Shown here: positions 1-8,698 of the stretch, piece by piece | Layout: each line of letters begins with the position of its first letter | Numbering within the stretch: the first letter of the stretch is position 1 | Translations under genes and position numbers: made by a program | Notes under the pieces: model-generated | The model's input: only the letters and a program-made list of their open reading frames with translations | Told to the model about the DNA's origin: nothing | Databases searched by the model: none | NCBI GenBank assembly: GCA_900768125.1 | Contig: CAAGBS010000014.1 | Span: 1 to 64,000 of the forward strand | From: Oscillospiraceae bacterium | Lineage (GTDB): Bacteria; Bacillota; Clostridia; Oscillospirales; Ruminococcaceae | DNA: 64,000 nucleotides | Direction: 5' to 3'

Positions 1-145
1 TATATCAGATGCTAGGCACTAAACCGCAGTAATACTGTATGTATTTCAAGGTTTGGTAACGACGCAGATGATATAAGTCATAGAAATCTGCCGTGAAGGA
101 GGTTTTTAGAGGTGACCATTATATTGTACTGAAAGGAGCACACCC

Positions 146-304
146 ATGACCGACAAGGAAAAGAAAACCACTCCCGCCCCCGCCGAGACCCCGGGAAGCG
201 CCCCGGGAGTCCCCGCCGACCCGTCCTCGCACACCTGGGTGGACGACATGAAGCAGGAACTTGAAGACTACATCGAGGATCAGGGAATTTATATCAGGCA
301 ATGA
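146..304 (+). CDS. small proline-rich hypothetical peptide
   Basis: This 52-codon frame starts at an ATG six bases after GAAAGGAG, a good ribosome site. The N-terminal half is lysine, proline and alanine rich. The C-terminal half is acidic and probably helical (WVDDMKQELEDYIEDQG), ending in IYIRQ. There is no signal peptide, cysteine or membrane segment, and I do not recognise the family. Upstream, a GTG at 112 after GGAGG opens a six-codon frame that ends at 132 and could be a leader. The window opens with codons reading YIRC-stop, similar to the end of this peptide, so a related small gene might precede it. The ribosome site and codon use are the main support that it is translated. Confidence 0.5.
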   Translation: MTDKEKKTTPAPAETPGSAPGVPADPSSHTWVDDMKQELEDYIEDQGIYIRQ

Positions 305-308
305 AATG

Positions 309-770
309 TAGGGGAGGGGCTTGCCCCTCCCGCCCTTAGCTGCGCGGCGTCCATGTTCTTTCGTTAGTTTGGCGCAACAAAAAAATAATTGTTAACCACA
401 GAATTTGGTTTTGCGCCAAACTAATCCCTCTGGCACTTCGTGCCACCTCCCCCGCTGGGGGAGACACGCGCTCTGGGGCGTGTGGGCAGACGTCCTGTCT
501 GCCCCTTCCGCGGGCTGTCGAAAAAATCGAACCAACAATAAATTGCGAAAGACTGTGGGGGGGAAAACTCTTGTTTTCCCCCCACGCCCCCTTTAGCGCT
601 TTTGAAACGTAAAACCGCACTGCGTGCGGAGTGGCTGCGCTTCGCGCAGAGTAACGGGGGCTCTGTTCTGTCGGTCAACCCCTCTGTCAACTAACGTTGA
701 CACCTCCCCCACCGGGGGAGACACCCCGTAAACCCCCGCTTCCTTTTGTGACAAAAGGAAGCGAAAAACA
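309..770. repeat. composite palindromic intergenic repeat, copy A (with nested inserts)
   Basis: Non-coding. In order it holds: a GGGGAGGGGC/GCCCCTCCC hairpin (311-333); a 14-bp inverted repeat TTAGTTTGGCGCAA/TTGCGCCAAACTAA (about 364-423); a REP-like unit (about 424-473) with a GGCACGAAGTGCC hairpin; a GTGGGGG/CCCCCAC-type hairpin (about 555-592); a second REP-like unit (about 677-723) with GTCAAC/GTTGAC; and the palindrome CGCTTCCTTTTGT/ACAAAAGGAAGCG (about 737-763). Related copies lie at 10985, 25563 and 44654. It sits where the SpoIID operon ends, so the hairpins may terminate transcription. Confidence 0.85.
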
Positions 771-837
771 GTATGCTAGATTTATAATTTAGTGATTTTT
801 TCGACGGTCTCAGATCCCTGGCTGTCGCCCGGAATTA

Positions 838-2319
838 TTATTTTACCTCAGTCCCCTGATAGTAATAGGTGAGTATCTGCTTGTAATCGTAGCCGAGGTA
901 GGTCGCGAGGGCGTTCGCGCCGTTCTGGCTCATTCCTACGCCGTGACCGTAGCCGTAGGTTGTGAAGATGAATTTATCCGTTCCTGCGTCGTACTCCACG
1001 TCGAACGCGCTGGAACGAAGCTCGAAGCTCATTATCTTCTCGCGGAACACCCTGCCGGTTATCTTCACCGTGTCGCCGCTTGAATCCGTGTAGCTGTGAT
1101 AGCCGCCTACATTCATCTGTCCGACATAGAATCCGTCAACGTTGGTCTCCACCGACAGCCAGCCGGAGGGGTCGCCGGTAAGCTCTATACCGGTCTTTTC
1201 GAGCACCTTGCTCTTTATCTCGGCGGAGGTGTACTCCACCTTTCTGCCGTAGTTGGGGTCGTACTGCTTGTCGAGGTCGCAGAAACGGCTCTGCAGATAG
1301 GGGTAATCAGAACCCCAGACGTTCTTGCTTGAAGCCGTGTACCCGGCGCTGGACGCGGAATACACCGCCTGGATAAGTGCGCCGTTGTAGTAAATCGCCT
1401 TTCCCAGCACCGACTGCACCAGCACGTTCACCGAGTCTGAAACGGTGCTCGCAAGCCCTACGCTGGGGTAAGTGCCGTATTCGTTGCAGAACTTGACGTA
1501 GGTATACGCCGCGACCGCCTGTGCCTTGATAGCCTCCGGCGCGAACGTGTGGCCGACCTCGTTTTGTGTCATTCTGCCGACTATCTCAAGCGCCGTGCCT
1601 GAAACGGTGCTTCCGTTCGCCTTGACCGTGAGTATCTCGCCCGCCGCCGCTTCATCGGGGGAAGGATCCGGCTCGGTCTCGTCCGGCTGGTCGTCGTTCG
1701 CGGAACTTACCGGGGGAACGTCGTCCGCGTCCACCGGGATACCGCCCAGTTCCTGCGCGGTGGTCGTGGTAGTCTGCACGGTGGAAGCCGTGGTCTGCAC
1801 CGTAGTTGCCGTTGTGGAAGCGGTCGTGGCCGGAGTGACCGCAGTGGTCGCCCTTGTGGTCGCGGCGGTGGTGACTATCGGGACTTCCTCGGTTTCCTCC
1901 GGCGGTCCGATTATCTCCTCGCTGTCCGATGTCTCGGAGGTAGGCTCCAGCGTGGAATCGTCCGCGCCGAGAACTTCATCGGTCGCGTCCTGCGGCTGGG
2001 GAAGCTCATCGCTGATGGCGCTGTATGTACTCATCACCATCTTGTCCGAAAGCGACAGCGGAGCCATATTCAGCAGATTTATCTGCACGGTGCCGTTTCC
2101 GGTCTCGTCCGGCACGAGGAAGTCTAGCGTGCCCTGACCACCGGTCTCGTCCAGCGAGCCTGGCTGCTGGTCGGAAAGTCCATCGCCGGAGTGCTCCTCG
2201 GAGGTGTCGAGTTCAGCCATCTGCGCGTCTCCGACTGTGCCCATCACGCCGCAGGTGAACATATAGCAGTTCATTATCACCAGCGCGGCGATGACCTTCA
2301 CAAGGGATATTTTTTTCAT
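838..2319 (-). CDS. SpoIID/LytB-domain secreted protein
   Basis: 493 residues. An N-terminal hydrophobic signal/anchor segment (about 5-27) is followed by an acidic region. A threonine/alanine-rich linker (about 150-190) comes next, then a SpoIID domain from about 228 to the end. Diagnostic features are the MTQNEVG and AVAAYTY stretches and the C-terminal YGHGVGMSQNGANALA motif. SpoIID in sporulating bacteria is a lytic transglycosylase acting on denuded glycan during engulfment. Paralogues with long linkers, like this one, are usually general cell-wall proteins, so I do not call it spoIID itself. AGGAGG precedes the ATG. It is the last gene of a minus-strand run after three sortases, which fits cell-surface assembly. 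Confidence 0.85.
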   Translation of the reverse strand: MKKISLVKVIAALVIMNCYMFTCGVMGTVGDAQMAELDTSEEHSGDGLSDQQPGSLDETGGQGTLDFLVPDETGNGTVQINLLNMAPLSLSDKMVMSTYSAISDELPQPQDATDEVLGADDSTLEPTSETSDSEEIIGPPEETEEVPIVTTAATTRATTAVTPATTASTTATTVQTTASTVQTTTTTAQELGGIPVDADDVPPVSSANDDQPDETEPDPSPDEAAAGEILTVKANGSTVSGTALEIVGRMTQNEVGHTFAPEAIKAQAVAAYTYVKFCNEYGTYPSVGLASTVSDSVNVLVQSVLGKAIYYNGALIQAVYSASSAGYTASSKNVWGSDYPYLQSRFCDLDKQYDPNYGRKVEYTSAEIKSKVLEKTGIELTGDPSGWLSVETNVDGFYVGQMNVGGYHSYTDSSGDTVKITGRVFREKIMSFELRSSAFDVEYDAGTDKFIFTTYGYGHGVGMSQNGANALATYLGYDYKQILTYYYQGTEVK

Positions 2320-2332
2320 AAAACCTCCCGTA

Positions 2333-3451
2333 TCAGTAGTTTGACGGGTCGTCCATCAGTCCGTTTTTCTCGAGGTATTCCTTCATGCCCTTGACGAGGG
2401 AGATATCCCATGTTCTGCCCTTCCACTTGTCGCCGTAAACGTCGGTGTACGCCTTGAAGTACTTTATGCTTTCCTTGCGGGCTATCTTGGAGGTGTCCAC
2501 ATCGGGGCTTTCGTTCTCGCGCACCTTTCTTGCGACTATTACAAGGCGCATATTCTCGAAGCCGGTGGAGCCGTCGCATGTGGAAAGAGTCAGCAGTTCG
2601 TCGCCGTACTCTACGTCAACGCCAGTGGTGTACTTGCTTCTGTCCATCACTTCCTTGATGTAGTCGTAGAACTCATCGCTGTTCTTGAAGTAGACGTAAT
2701 TCGTGTAGTCGAACACATCGCCGTGTTCCTCGTCCGTATTGGTGATGAAGACGGAGAATATCTTGTACTTGTTGTTCTGATAGAGCGTGTTGAAGTCGAT
2801 GACCGGAGTTTCTTTCAGGAACTCGATGTTGTTATTGTAGTTGTTCAGCGCGGAGAATTTATACTTGTAGAGCATGTTGTGACCGTAAAGAATGGTGTTG
2901 TTAGGCATTTCGTCCGGTCCGAACTTACCCTCGTAGTCGGTGAATATCGTACCTGCAAATTCCTCCTCGCCGTTAAAATTGTGGTGGAGGTAGAACAGGT
3001 TGTCCTCACCCTGAACGACCGGATAGTCAACGTTGGTGCCGTTTATGGTTATCCAGCCCACGAAGTCGTTGTTAGCCTCGTAGTAAGCGGCGTACTCCTC
3101 GTTGATGGAGCCTTCCGGCAGATTATCTATCTGGTCCTTGGTGGGAGCCTGCGGGTTGACCATCACCTGCTGGCCGTCCTGCACGACCTGACCGCCGTTG
3201 CTTTCCACAACGCTGGTGCCGATGGGAGCCTCCGGCTTCAGCAGCGAGACGAAATGCACCGCGATTATCACCAGCGCGGCTATCATCAGGCACAGCGAGC
3301 CGAGGAATATCAGCTTTCTGGCAATTTCCGCGCCGCTGTCGCCCTTGCAGGGGAAAAGTCCGGTGCGAATGCTCTCGCCGAAGGACTGCTTTTTCTTTTT
3401 GCGCTTTTTCTTTTTGTTGTTCGGGGAAAATCCCATATCCATTTCTGCCAT
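2333..3451 (-). CDS. class B sortase (third of the tandem set)
   Basis: 372 residues. A basic cytoplasmic N-terminus (KKKKRKKKK, about 13-21) precedes one membrane segment (about 47-68) and an extracellular sortase fold. The catalytic His lies in ILYGHNM, the Cys in LSTCDGS and the Arg in MRLVIVARKV. Sortases cleave a C-terminal sorting signal and join the protein to peptidoglycan or to another subunit. It is 13 bp from the SpoIID-like gene and 22 bp from the next sortase, so the genes form one operon. No protein in this window carries an obvious sorting signal, so the substrate is unknown. Class B is inferred from the long insert between the His and Cys motifs. Confidence 0.9.
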   Translation of the reverse strand: MAEMDMGFSPNNKKKKRKKKKQSFGESIRTGLFPCKGDSGAEIARKLIFLGSLCLMIAALVIIAVHFVSLLKPEAPIGTSVVESNGGQVVQDGQQVMVNPQAPTKDQIDNLPEGSINEEYAAYYEANNDFVGWITINGTNVDYPVVQGEDNLFYLHHNFNGEEEFAGTIFTDYEGKFGPDEMPNNTILYGHNMLYKYKFSALNNYNNNIEFLKETPVIDFNTLYQNNKYKIFSVFITNTDEEHGDVFDYTNYVYFKNSDEFYDYIKEVMDRSKYTTGVDVEYGDELLTLSTCDGSTGFENMRLVIVARKVRENESPDVDTSKIARKESIKYFKAYTDVYGDKWKGRTWDISLVKGMKEYLEKNGLMDDPSNY

Positions 3452-3473
3452 GAGAGTAATGTCCTTTCAGAGA

Positions 3474-4538
3474 TCATTCTTCGTTGGTCTTGTCAGACTC
3501 AACGGTGTAGCTGTAGTCGTATATCATGTCGGCGTCCCACTTTCTGCCGCCCCAGGAGCCGCCGAACACATTATAATAGTAGTCGAAGTACAGCGGGTCG
3601 GGGTTCTCGTAAGCCTTGTCAACGTCTACCGTGGGGTCTTCGCCCTCGCGTACCTCTCTGCCGAAGATGACCCAGCGTGCGTCAATTCCGTAATCCAGAA
3701 TACAGGTGGAGAGCGTTATCAGGTTGTCGCCGTACTGCAGGTCAACGTCCGTGTAGAACGTGGTGCGGTCGAGTATCTGCGCCACATAGTCGTCGAAAGC
3801 CGCCTTGTTCTTGAACTTCCTGCCCTGCAGGTAGTAGAACACCTCGCCGTCCTTTTCCTCGGTGTTCACGAGCATTCCCGCGAAAATCTTGTAGGTGGAC
3901 TTGCGGTAGAGCGTGTTGAACGTTATCGTGGGGTACTTGCGGTACCAGTCCATGCCGTAGTTAAGCTGCGTGCGGTAGTTGAAATAGCGCGTCAGCTTCG
4001 CGAAATATTCGCCGGTGTTGACGTTGTGACCGTAGAGAATGATGTTCGCGGGGGTGTACTCCGGGGTTATCTTATCGCGGTAGTCCGCGAAGACCGTTCC
4101 GGTCTTGCTGTAGTCGCCGTTGAGGTTGTGGTCGAGATAGAAGTCGTTGTCGTCGCCCTGCACCACAACGTTGTCAACGAACGGGGAATCCTCGTCGCCC
4201 ATCGTTATCCAGCCGATGACGTCCTTGTTCTGCTCCAGCAGCGGGAGAAATTCCTCGCTGACGCTGGGGTATTCCTTGACGAGTTCGTCCTTTTTCACCG
4301 GGTCGATGGTGACAGAGGCGGAGCCGTGATACAGTCCGGATATCTCCTCGTTGAGCTTGTTGTCCTGCGCCACGCCGCCGTAGAATGAAATTATCATCGC
4401 CAGCGAGACTATCAGCACCACCGCCGCCGCGAGGAATATGCACTTGCGGATTATCTCGGCGGGCTTGTCGCCTTTCCAGGGGATAAGGTACTTCGCAATG
4501 CGGAGGAATATATTTTCCTTTTCAACGAAATTAGCCAT
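3474..4538 (-). CDS. class B sortase (second of the tandem set)
   Basis: 354 residues: a short cytoplasmic N-terminus with FLRIAKYLIPWKGD, one membrane segment (about 33-52) and the sortase domain. Catalytic His is in ILYGHNV, Cys in TLSTCIL and Arg in ARWVIFGREV. It shares with its neighbours a gating stretch (WITMGDED here, WITINGTN and WIKITGTA there) and a C-terminal WGGRKWD-like tail. The tandem paralogues have diverged widely outside the catalytic blocks, which suggests distinct substrates rather than recent duplication. AAAGGACG precedes the start. Confidence 0.9.
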   Translation of the reverse strand: MANFVEKENIFLRIAKYLIPWKGDKPAEIIRKCIFLAAAVVLIVSLAMIISFYGGVAQDNKLNEEISGLYHGSASVTIDPVKKDELVKEYPSVSEEFLPLLEQNKDVIGWITMGDEDSPFVDNVVVQGDDNDFYLDHNLNGDYSKTGTVFADYRDKITPEYTPANIILYGHNVNTGEYFAKLTRYFNYRTQLNYGMDWYRKYPTITFNTLYRKSTYKIFAGMLVNTEEKDGEVFYYLQGRKFKNKAAFDDYVAQILDRTTFYTDVDLQYGDNLITLSTCILDYGIDARWVIFGREVREGEDPTVDVDKAYENPDPLYFDYYYNVFGGSWGGRKWDADMIYDYSYTVESDKTNEE

Positions 4539-4562
4539 AAATGCAGCGTCCTTTCAGTGTCG

Positions 4563-5735
4563 TCAGTAGCTGAGCAGCTTGGATCTGTCCCATGTGCTGC
4601 CCGCCCAGGAGCCGCCCATTCTGCTGTAGTAGTAATCGAACAGCTTGGGGTTGAGGTTCTGCTTTGCAGCGGTGACGTCCACGGATTCGCTCTCGCCCGG
4701 GCGCACCTTTCTCGCGAAGAGCACCCAGCGGGTGTCAACGCTCTTTCCGAGGGGCCAGCTGCAGGTGGACATGGTGAGCAGCTGGTCGCCGTAGGTGAGG
4801 TCTACGTCCGTGAAGAACCAGCTTCTGTCCATGACGTCTATCACGAAGTTGTTGAAATCTTCCTTGCTGTAGAACTGCGTCTTGTCAACGTAGTCGAACA
4901 CCTCGCCGTACTGGCTCTGGGTGTTCGCGAGCACGCCCGCGAATATCTTGTAGGTCTCGCAGCCGCCCTCCGGGGTCGCAAGCATTACTGTCGGGTGCAC
5001 TTTGTAGAACGCCAGCGGCTCCTTGCTCGCCATATTCGGGACGTAGTGTGTGACATGCGCGAAGAACTCGCCGCTTATCATGTTGTGCCCGTACAGGATT
5101 ATATTGCCGTCGGTGCCGTCCCACCGGTTCAGGTAGGATGAGAATATCGTACCGGAAACGCTCTGCTCCTTGTAGAGGTTGCGGGTCAGGTAGTAGCTGT
5201 TGTCATAGGACTGCACCACTACGTTGTTGACCGCCGTTCCGGTTATCTTTATCCAGCCCTTTACGTCGGAGTTGGTGGAAAGCAGTTCGTCCCAGTTGGG
5301 ATTTATCGGCGTGTTCTCCAGCGGAGTCACGTCTATTTCCTCGGTCTGGCTTACGGCGGTGGCGTTCGTGTTGAACGGGTCGTAGTCAGGGTTGACGTTG
5401 ACGAGGCTGTCCTCGGGGACTCCCGCGATGTCGGCTATCTTGGAGTTGGTGTCCTTGTCCGCGCCCATGCCGGCAAGCTGGGTTATCAGCACGATGATGG
5501 TCGCAGCGAACACGATCACCGCCGCTATCAGCACTATCTTTCGTATCTTCTCGCTGCCGGAATCGTCCGCCTGCGGGAACGCCGCGCAGCAGAACCGCGC
5601 CCAGCCGGATTTTGGTCTGCCCTTTATCTTATCCTGCTTCTTCGGGGACTTGTGCGGCTCGGTGTAGAAATCCAGCTTGTCCACCGCGATATCCCTGGAA
5701 GCGTGTTTTTTAGGCTTTTCTGAGTAATTTGCCAT
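4563..5735 (-). CDS. class B sortase (first of the tandem set)
   Basis: 390 residues when begun at the ATG at 5735, which follows GGGGTG. An upstream in-frame start at 5798 would add 21 residues overlapping cinA and lacks a ribosome site. The cytoplasmic N-terminus is long and basic, a membrane segment lies near 72-92, and the sortase domain has His in ILYGHNM, Cys in TMSTCSW and Arg in TRWVLFARKV. The C-terminus (FDYYYSRMGGSWAG) matches the second sortase. It lies 13 bp after cinA and 24 bp before the next sortase, so cinA, thiI and the desulfurase may be cotranscribed with it. Confidence 0.9.
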   Translation of the reverse strand: MANYSEKPKKHASRDIAVDKLDFYTEPHKSPKKQDKIKGRPKSGWARFCCAAFPQADDSGSEKIRKIVLIAAVIVFAATIIVLITQLAGMGADKDTNSKIADIAGVPEDSLVNVNPDYDPFNTNATAVSQTEEIDVTPLENTPINPNWDELLSTNSDVKGWIKITGTAVNNVVVQSYDNSYYLTRNLYKEQSVSGTIFSSYLNRWDGTDGNIILYGHNMISGEFFAHVTHYVPNMASKEPLAFYKVHPTVMLATPEGGCETYKIFAGVLANTQSQYGEVFDYVDKTQFYSKEDFNNFVIDVMDRSWFFTDVDLTYGDQLLTMSTCSWPLGKSVDTRWVLFARKVRPGESESVDVTAAKQNLNPKLFDYYYSRMGGSWAGSTWDRSKLLSY

Positions 5736-5748
5736 TGTTTCACCCCAA

Positions 5749-6264
5749 TTATTTTCGTATCTCTTCAAGCAGCATCGAGAGCGCCTTTTCCGCCGCAAGC
5801 GCGCGGATAAGCTCCCGGTCTGCCTTTCCCGGCTCGTCCGCGAAGAAGAAGCGCCCGCTCCGGCAGAAATTCCTGCCGCTGACCGCTATGCAGACCTCGC
5901 CGACCGGGTGTTCTGCGCTGCCGCCGGTGGGACCTGCCACGCCGGTGGTGGAAACTCCGTAGTCCGCGCCGGAAAGCGCCATCACGCCCTTTGCCATTTC
6001 GGCGGCGCACTCCACGCTGTATTCTGTGAACTGATCCAGCACCGCGCCGGGAACCCGGAGTATTTCGTGCTTTATCCGGTTGGAATAGGAGCACACTCCC
6101 AGTTCTATCACTGCGGAACTCCCCGAAACGGAGGTCACAGCGCCGGATATCATGCCGCCCGTGCAGCTTTCCGCGGTGGATATCTTCACGCCGCGCGCGG
6201 CGCATTCCCGGACTATTTCCCGTGATAACCCCGCTATACTATTATAAATGTTCTGTAAGTCCAT
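5749..6264 (-). CDS. CinA C-terminal domain protein (nicotinamide-nucleotide amidase type)
   Basis: 171 residues covering only the C-terminal CinA (PncC) domain. The motifs are STAESCTGG near the N-terminus, YSNRIKHEILRV, STTGVAGPTGG and PVGEVCIAV. Family members deamidate nicotinamide mononucleotide in NAD salvage; stand-alone PncC proteins are known. I chose the ATG at 6264, one base after the thiI stop, over a TTG at 6282 that overlaps thiI. Without a clear ribosome site it is probably translated by coupling to thiI. The N-terminal molybdopterin-binding half of full-length CinA is absent. Confidence 0.88.
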   Translation of the reverse strand: MDLQNIYNSIAGLSREIVRECAARGVKISTAESCTGGMISGAVTSVSGSSAVIELGVCSYSNRIKHEILRVPGAVLDQFTEYSVECAAEMAKGVMALSGADYGVSTTGVAGPTGGSAEHPVGEVCIAVSGRNFCRSGRFFFADEPGKADRELIRALAAEKALSMLLEEIRK

Positions 6265-6265
6265 A

Positions 6266-7462
6266 TCACATGTCAAGGTCAACGTTTCTCACGCCGTACT
6301 TGAACTGCTTCACCTCGGTCTCGCGTACTGCCTTTTCAATGAGCGGCTCGAAGTCGAACGAAGCCTCCGCCGCGAGTATCTCCTCGAGAGACGGTCGGGT
6401 CTTCGGGTGCTTGGGCGAGAAGACCGTGCAGCAGTCCTCGTAGGGCAGGGTGGACACATCGAACGTGTCGATATGCCGCGCGATGTCAACTATCTCGCGC
6501 TTGTCCATTCCGATGACCGGCCGGAAAACCGGATATTCCGCAGCCGCGTTGGTGCAGAATATCGCGGGGAGGGTCTGGCTTGCGACCTGTGCAACGCTCT
6601 CGCCGGTGATTATCGCGCCGTAGTCGTTGGCGGCGCATATGCGGTTGGCTATCTTGACCATCAGCCGCCGCATGAGCACTGTGAACAGTTCCTCGGGGCA
6701 GTTGTCGCGGAGCGCTTCCTGCAATTCGGTGAACGGCACGCAGTAGAACACGATGTTGCCGCACCAGTCAGTCAGCTTCTCGCACAGCGCCTCCACCTTC
6801 ATGCGTGCGCGCTCGGATGTGTAGGGCGGGCTGACATAGTGGATACAGTCCACTATGAGACCGCGCTTCGCCATCATGTAGCCCGCGACCGGGCTGTCTA
6901 TGCCGCCGGAGAGCATGAGCAGGCTCTTTCCGGAGCTTCCAACCGGCATGCCGCCCGCGCCGGGGATCCTCAGCGCGCTGAGGTAAGCGCCGTTGTCGCG
7001 GATCTCAAGGCGCACGGTGACCTCCGGCTCGTGGACGTCCACGCCGATATGCGGGAACGCTTCCAGAATGACTGCGCCGAGTTCCTGCTGGATCTCCGGA
7101 GTCTTCATCGGGAACGCCTTGTCGCTGCGCTTTGACTCCACCTTGAAAGTCTTCGCGCCCTCCAGCGCTTCCCGCAGGTATTCGGGAGCGTTCTCGGCGA
7201 TAACGCTGAAATCCTTCGGGAAAACGGCGCAGCGCTGTATCGCGCTGATACCGAATATCTTCTGCAGGCGGTTTATCACCTCGTCAAGGTCTGCGCCCTC
7301 CGGTGGAGTGATATATATTGTGGACTGCCTGCGGTAAAACTCGAAAGTGCCGAGCTTTTTCAGGCGGCGCTTTATGTTCTTCTGGAGCATGTCCTCGAAA
7401 GTGGACTTGTTCAGACCTTTGAGGGCTATCTCTCCGTATTTTACCAGAATTATCTCTTTCAT
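6266..7462 (-). CDS. thiI: tRNA 4-thiouridine sulfurtransferase ThiI
   Basis: 398 residues, normal for the short form without a rhodanese domain. The N-terminus VKYGEIALKG is typical of ThiI, followed by a ferredoxin-like/THUMP region and the adenylating PP-loop SGGIDSPVAGY (about 183-193). ThiI adenylates U8 of tRNA and inserts sulfur to give 4-thiouridine; the family also serves thiazole synthesis. The desulfurase that would donate sulfur is encoded just upstream, 22 bp away, in the same direction. This is the usual pairing of ThiI with a dedicated NifS-like protein. Confidence 0.95.
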   Translation of the reverse strand: MKEIILVKYGEIALKGLNKSTFEDMLQKNIKRRLKKLGTFEFYRRQSTIYITPPEGADLDEVINRLQKIFGISAIQRCAVFPKDFSVIAENAPEYLREALEGAKTFKVESKRSDKAFPMKTPEIQQELGAVILEAFPHIGVDVHEPEVTVRLEIRDNGAYLSALRIPGAGGMPVGSSGKSLLMLSGGIDSPVAGYMMAKRGLIVDCIHYVSPPYTSERARMKVEALCEKLTDWCGNIVFYCVPFTELQEALRDNCPEELFTVLMRRLMVKIANRICAANDYGAIITGESVAQVASQTLPAIFCTNAAAEYPVFRPVIGMDKREIVDIARHIDTFDVSTLPYEDCCTVFSPKHPKTRPSLEEILAAEASFDFEPLIEKAVRETEVKQFKYGVRNVDLDM

Positions 7463-7484
7463 TCGTTTTGTTCCTTTTTCGATT

Positions 7485-8576
7485 TTATCTGCGGAATCTC
7501 GCGATACCCGCTTTTATTCCATCAAGAAGCGCGTCTATATCCGCTTCGGAGGTGTCCGCGCACATGCTGACCCTTATCGCGCTGTCCGCGAGTTTGTCGG
7601 GAATGCCGAACGCCGCCAGCACTCCGCTGGTCTTGCCGCGGGAGCACGCCGAGCCGCTGGAAACGTAGATTTCACGCTCCTCCAGCGAGTGCAGCATTAT
7701 TTCCGAGCGCACGCCCTCAACGCTGAAATTCACGATGTTGGGTACGCAGTTTTCGCCGGAATTTATCGTTATCCCGCCCAGCGCGGAAAGCCCCTCCAGC
7801 AGTCTTGCCTTAAGCGCGCCGAAATGCTCCGCAGTGCCGTGGTAGGCTCTGACCGCCGCGTCCAGACCGGCGATAAGCTCCACCGGCTCGGTGCCGCTGC
7901 GGAGGTTCTTCTGCTGACCGCCGCCCAGAAGCAGGGGAGCGATGCGCACGCCTTTTCTGATATAGAGCGCGCCTATCCCCTTGCAGGAGTGTATCTTGTG
8001 TCCGGAAATACTGATAAGGTCGCCGTCCAGCGGGACTTTCAGGAAACCCTGTACGGCGTCGATATGTACGATGGTCTTCGGATTCTTCCGCTTGACCAGC
8101 CTGTAGAGCCGCTTGATGTCATTTGCGAAGCCAGTCTCGTTGTTGACCGCCATGCAGGACACGATGACGGTCTTTTCGTCCACCGCGTCCGCGAGCGCCT
8201 GAATGAAATCCGGGTGATCCCTGGGCGCGAGCCGCTCGACATGGAATCCGCGCTCCTCCAGCTTATTCATGACGTTAGCAACGGACGGGTGCTCTATCGC
8301 CGTGGTGACTATCCGGTCGCCGGAGCGCTTATAGGTCTCAGCCGCGCCGAGGAGCGCGGTGTTGTTGCTCTCGGTCGCTCCGGAGGTGAAGATTATGTCC
8401 CCGTCCCCCAGCTTCGCGAGAAGTGTTTTCTTAGCCGAAGCGATGACCTTTTCGGAGCGTATCCCCATTCCGTGGAGGGAACTTGCGTTGCCGAAGCTGT
8501 TCTCCATCGCCTGCTGAATAGCGTCCGCTGCCTCTCTGCAGGGCTTTGTGGTGGCGGCGCTGTCTAGATATATCAT
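7485..8576 (-). CDS. cysteine desulfurase (NifS/IscS family)
   Basis: 363 residues from the ATG at 8576, eight bases after AGGAG; an ATG seven codons upstream is poorly placed. It has the fold-type I motif YLDSAATTKP, the PLP lysine in ISGHKIHSCKG and the catalytic cysteine in SSGSACSRGKTSGV. It removes sulfur from cysteine to form a persulfide. Because thiI follows immediately, the likely recipient is ThiI for tRNA thiolation. Promoter elements were not clear, though TATAGTATA lies near 8610. The start faces a 790-bp intergenic region shared with ilvA. Confidence 0.93.
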   Translation of the reverse strand: MIYLDSAATTKPCREAADAIQQAMENSFGNASSLHGMGIRSEKVIASAKKTLLAKLGDGDIIFTSGATESNNTALLGAAETYKRSGDRIVTTAIEHPSVANVMNKLEERGFHVERLAPRDHPDFIQALADAVDEKTVIVSCMAVNNETGFANDIKRLYRLVKRKNPKTIVHIDAVQGFLKVPLDGDLISISGHKIHSCKGIGALYIRKGVRIAPLLLGGGQQKNLRSGTEPVELIAGLDAAVRAYHGTAEHFGALKARLLEGLSALGGITINSGENCVPNIVNFSVEGVRSEIMLHSLEEREIYVSSGSACSRGKTSGVLAAFGIPDKLADSAIRVSMCADTSEADIDALLDGIKAGIARFRR

Positions 8577-8698
8577 TTTTAATTCTCTCCTGTGCATATT
8601 AATGCATTTTATATACTAGTATAGTATATCACATTTTCGCCTGTTTGAACAGTCTTTTTTTAAAATTTTCACCTTGATTTCATTGTGTTGACGGCTGG

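Noticed and set aside
336..690. Short overlapping frames in repeat copy A
   Set aside because: They lie in palindromic repeat DNA and resemble the frames seen in the other repeat copies; none has a ribosome site.
6262..6282. TTG at 6282 as the cinA start
   Set aside because: It overlaps thiI; the ATG at 6264, one base after the thiI stop, is more typical of coupled genes.
6248..7135. Long plus-strand open frame opposite thiI
   Set aside because: Its composition is that of an antisense shadow; the minus-strand thiI frame has conserved motifs and a proper start.
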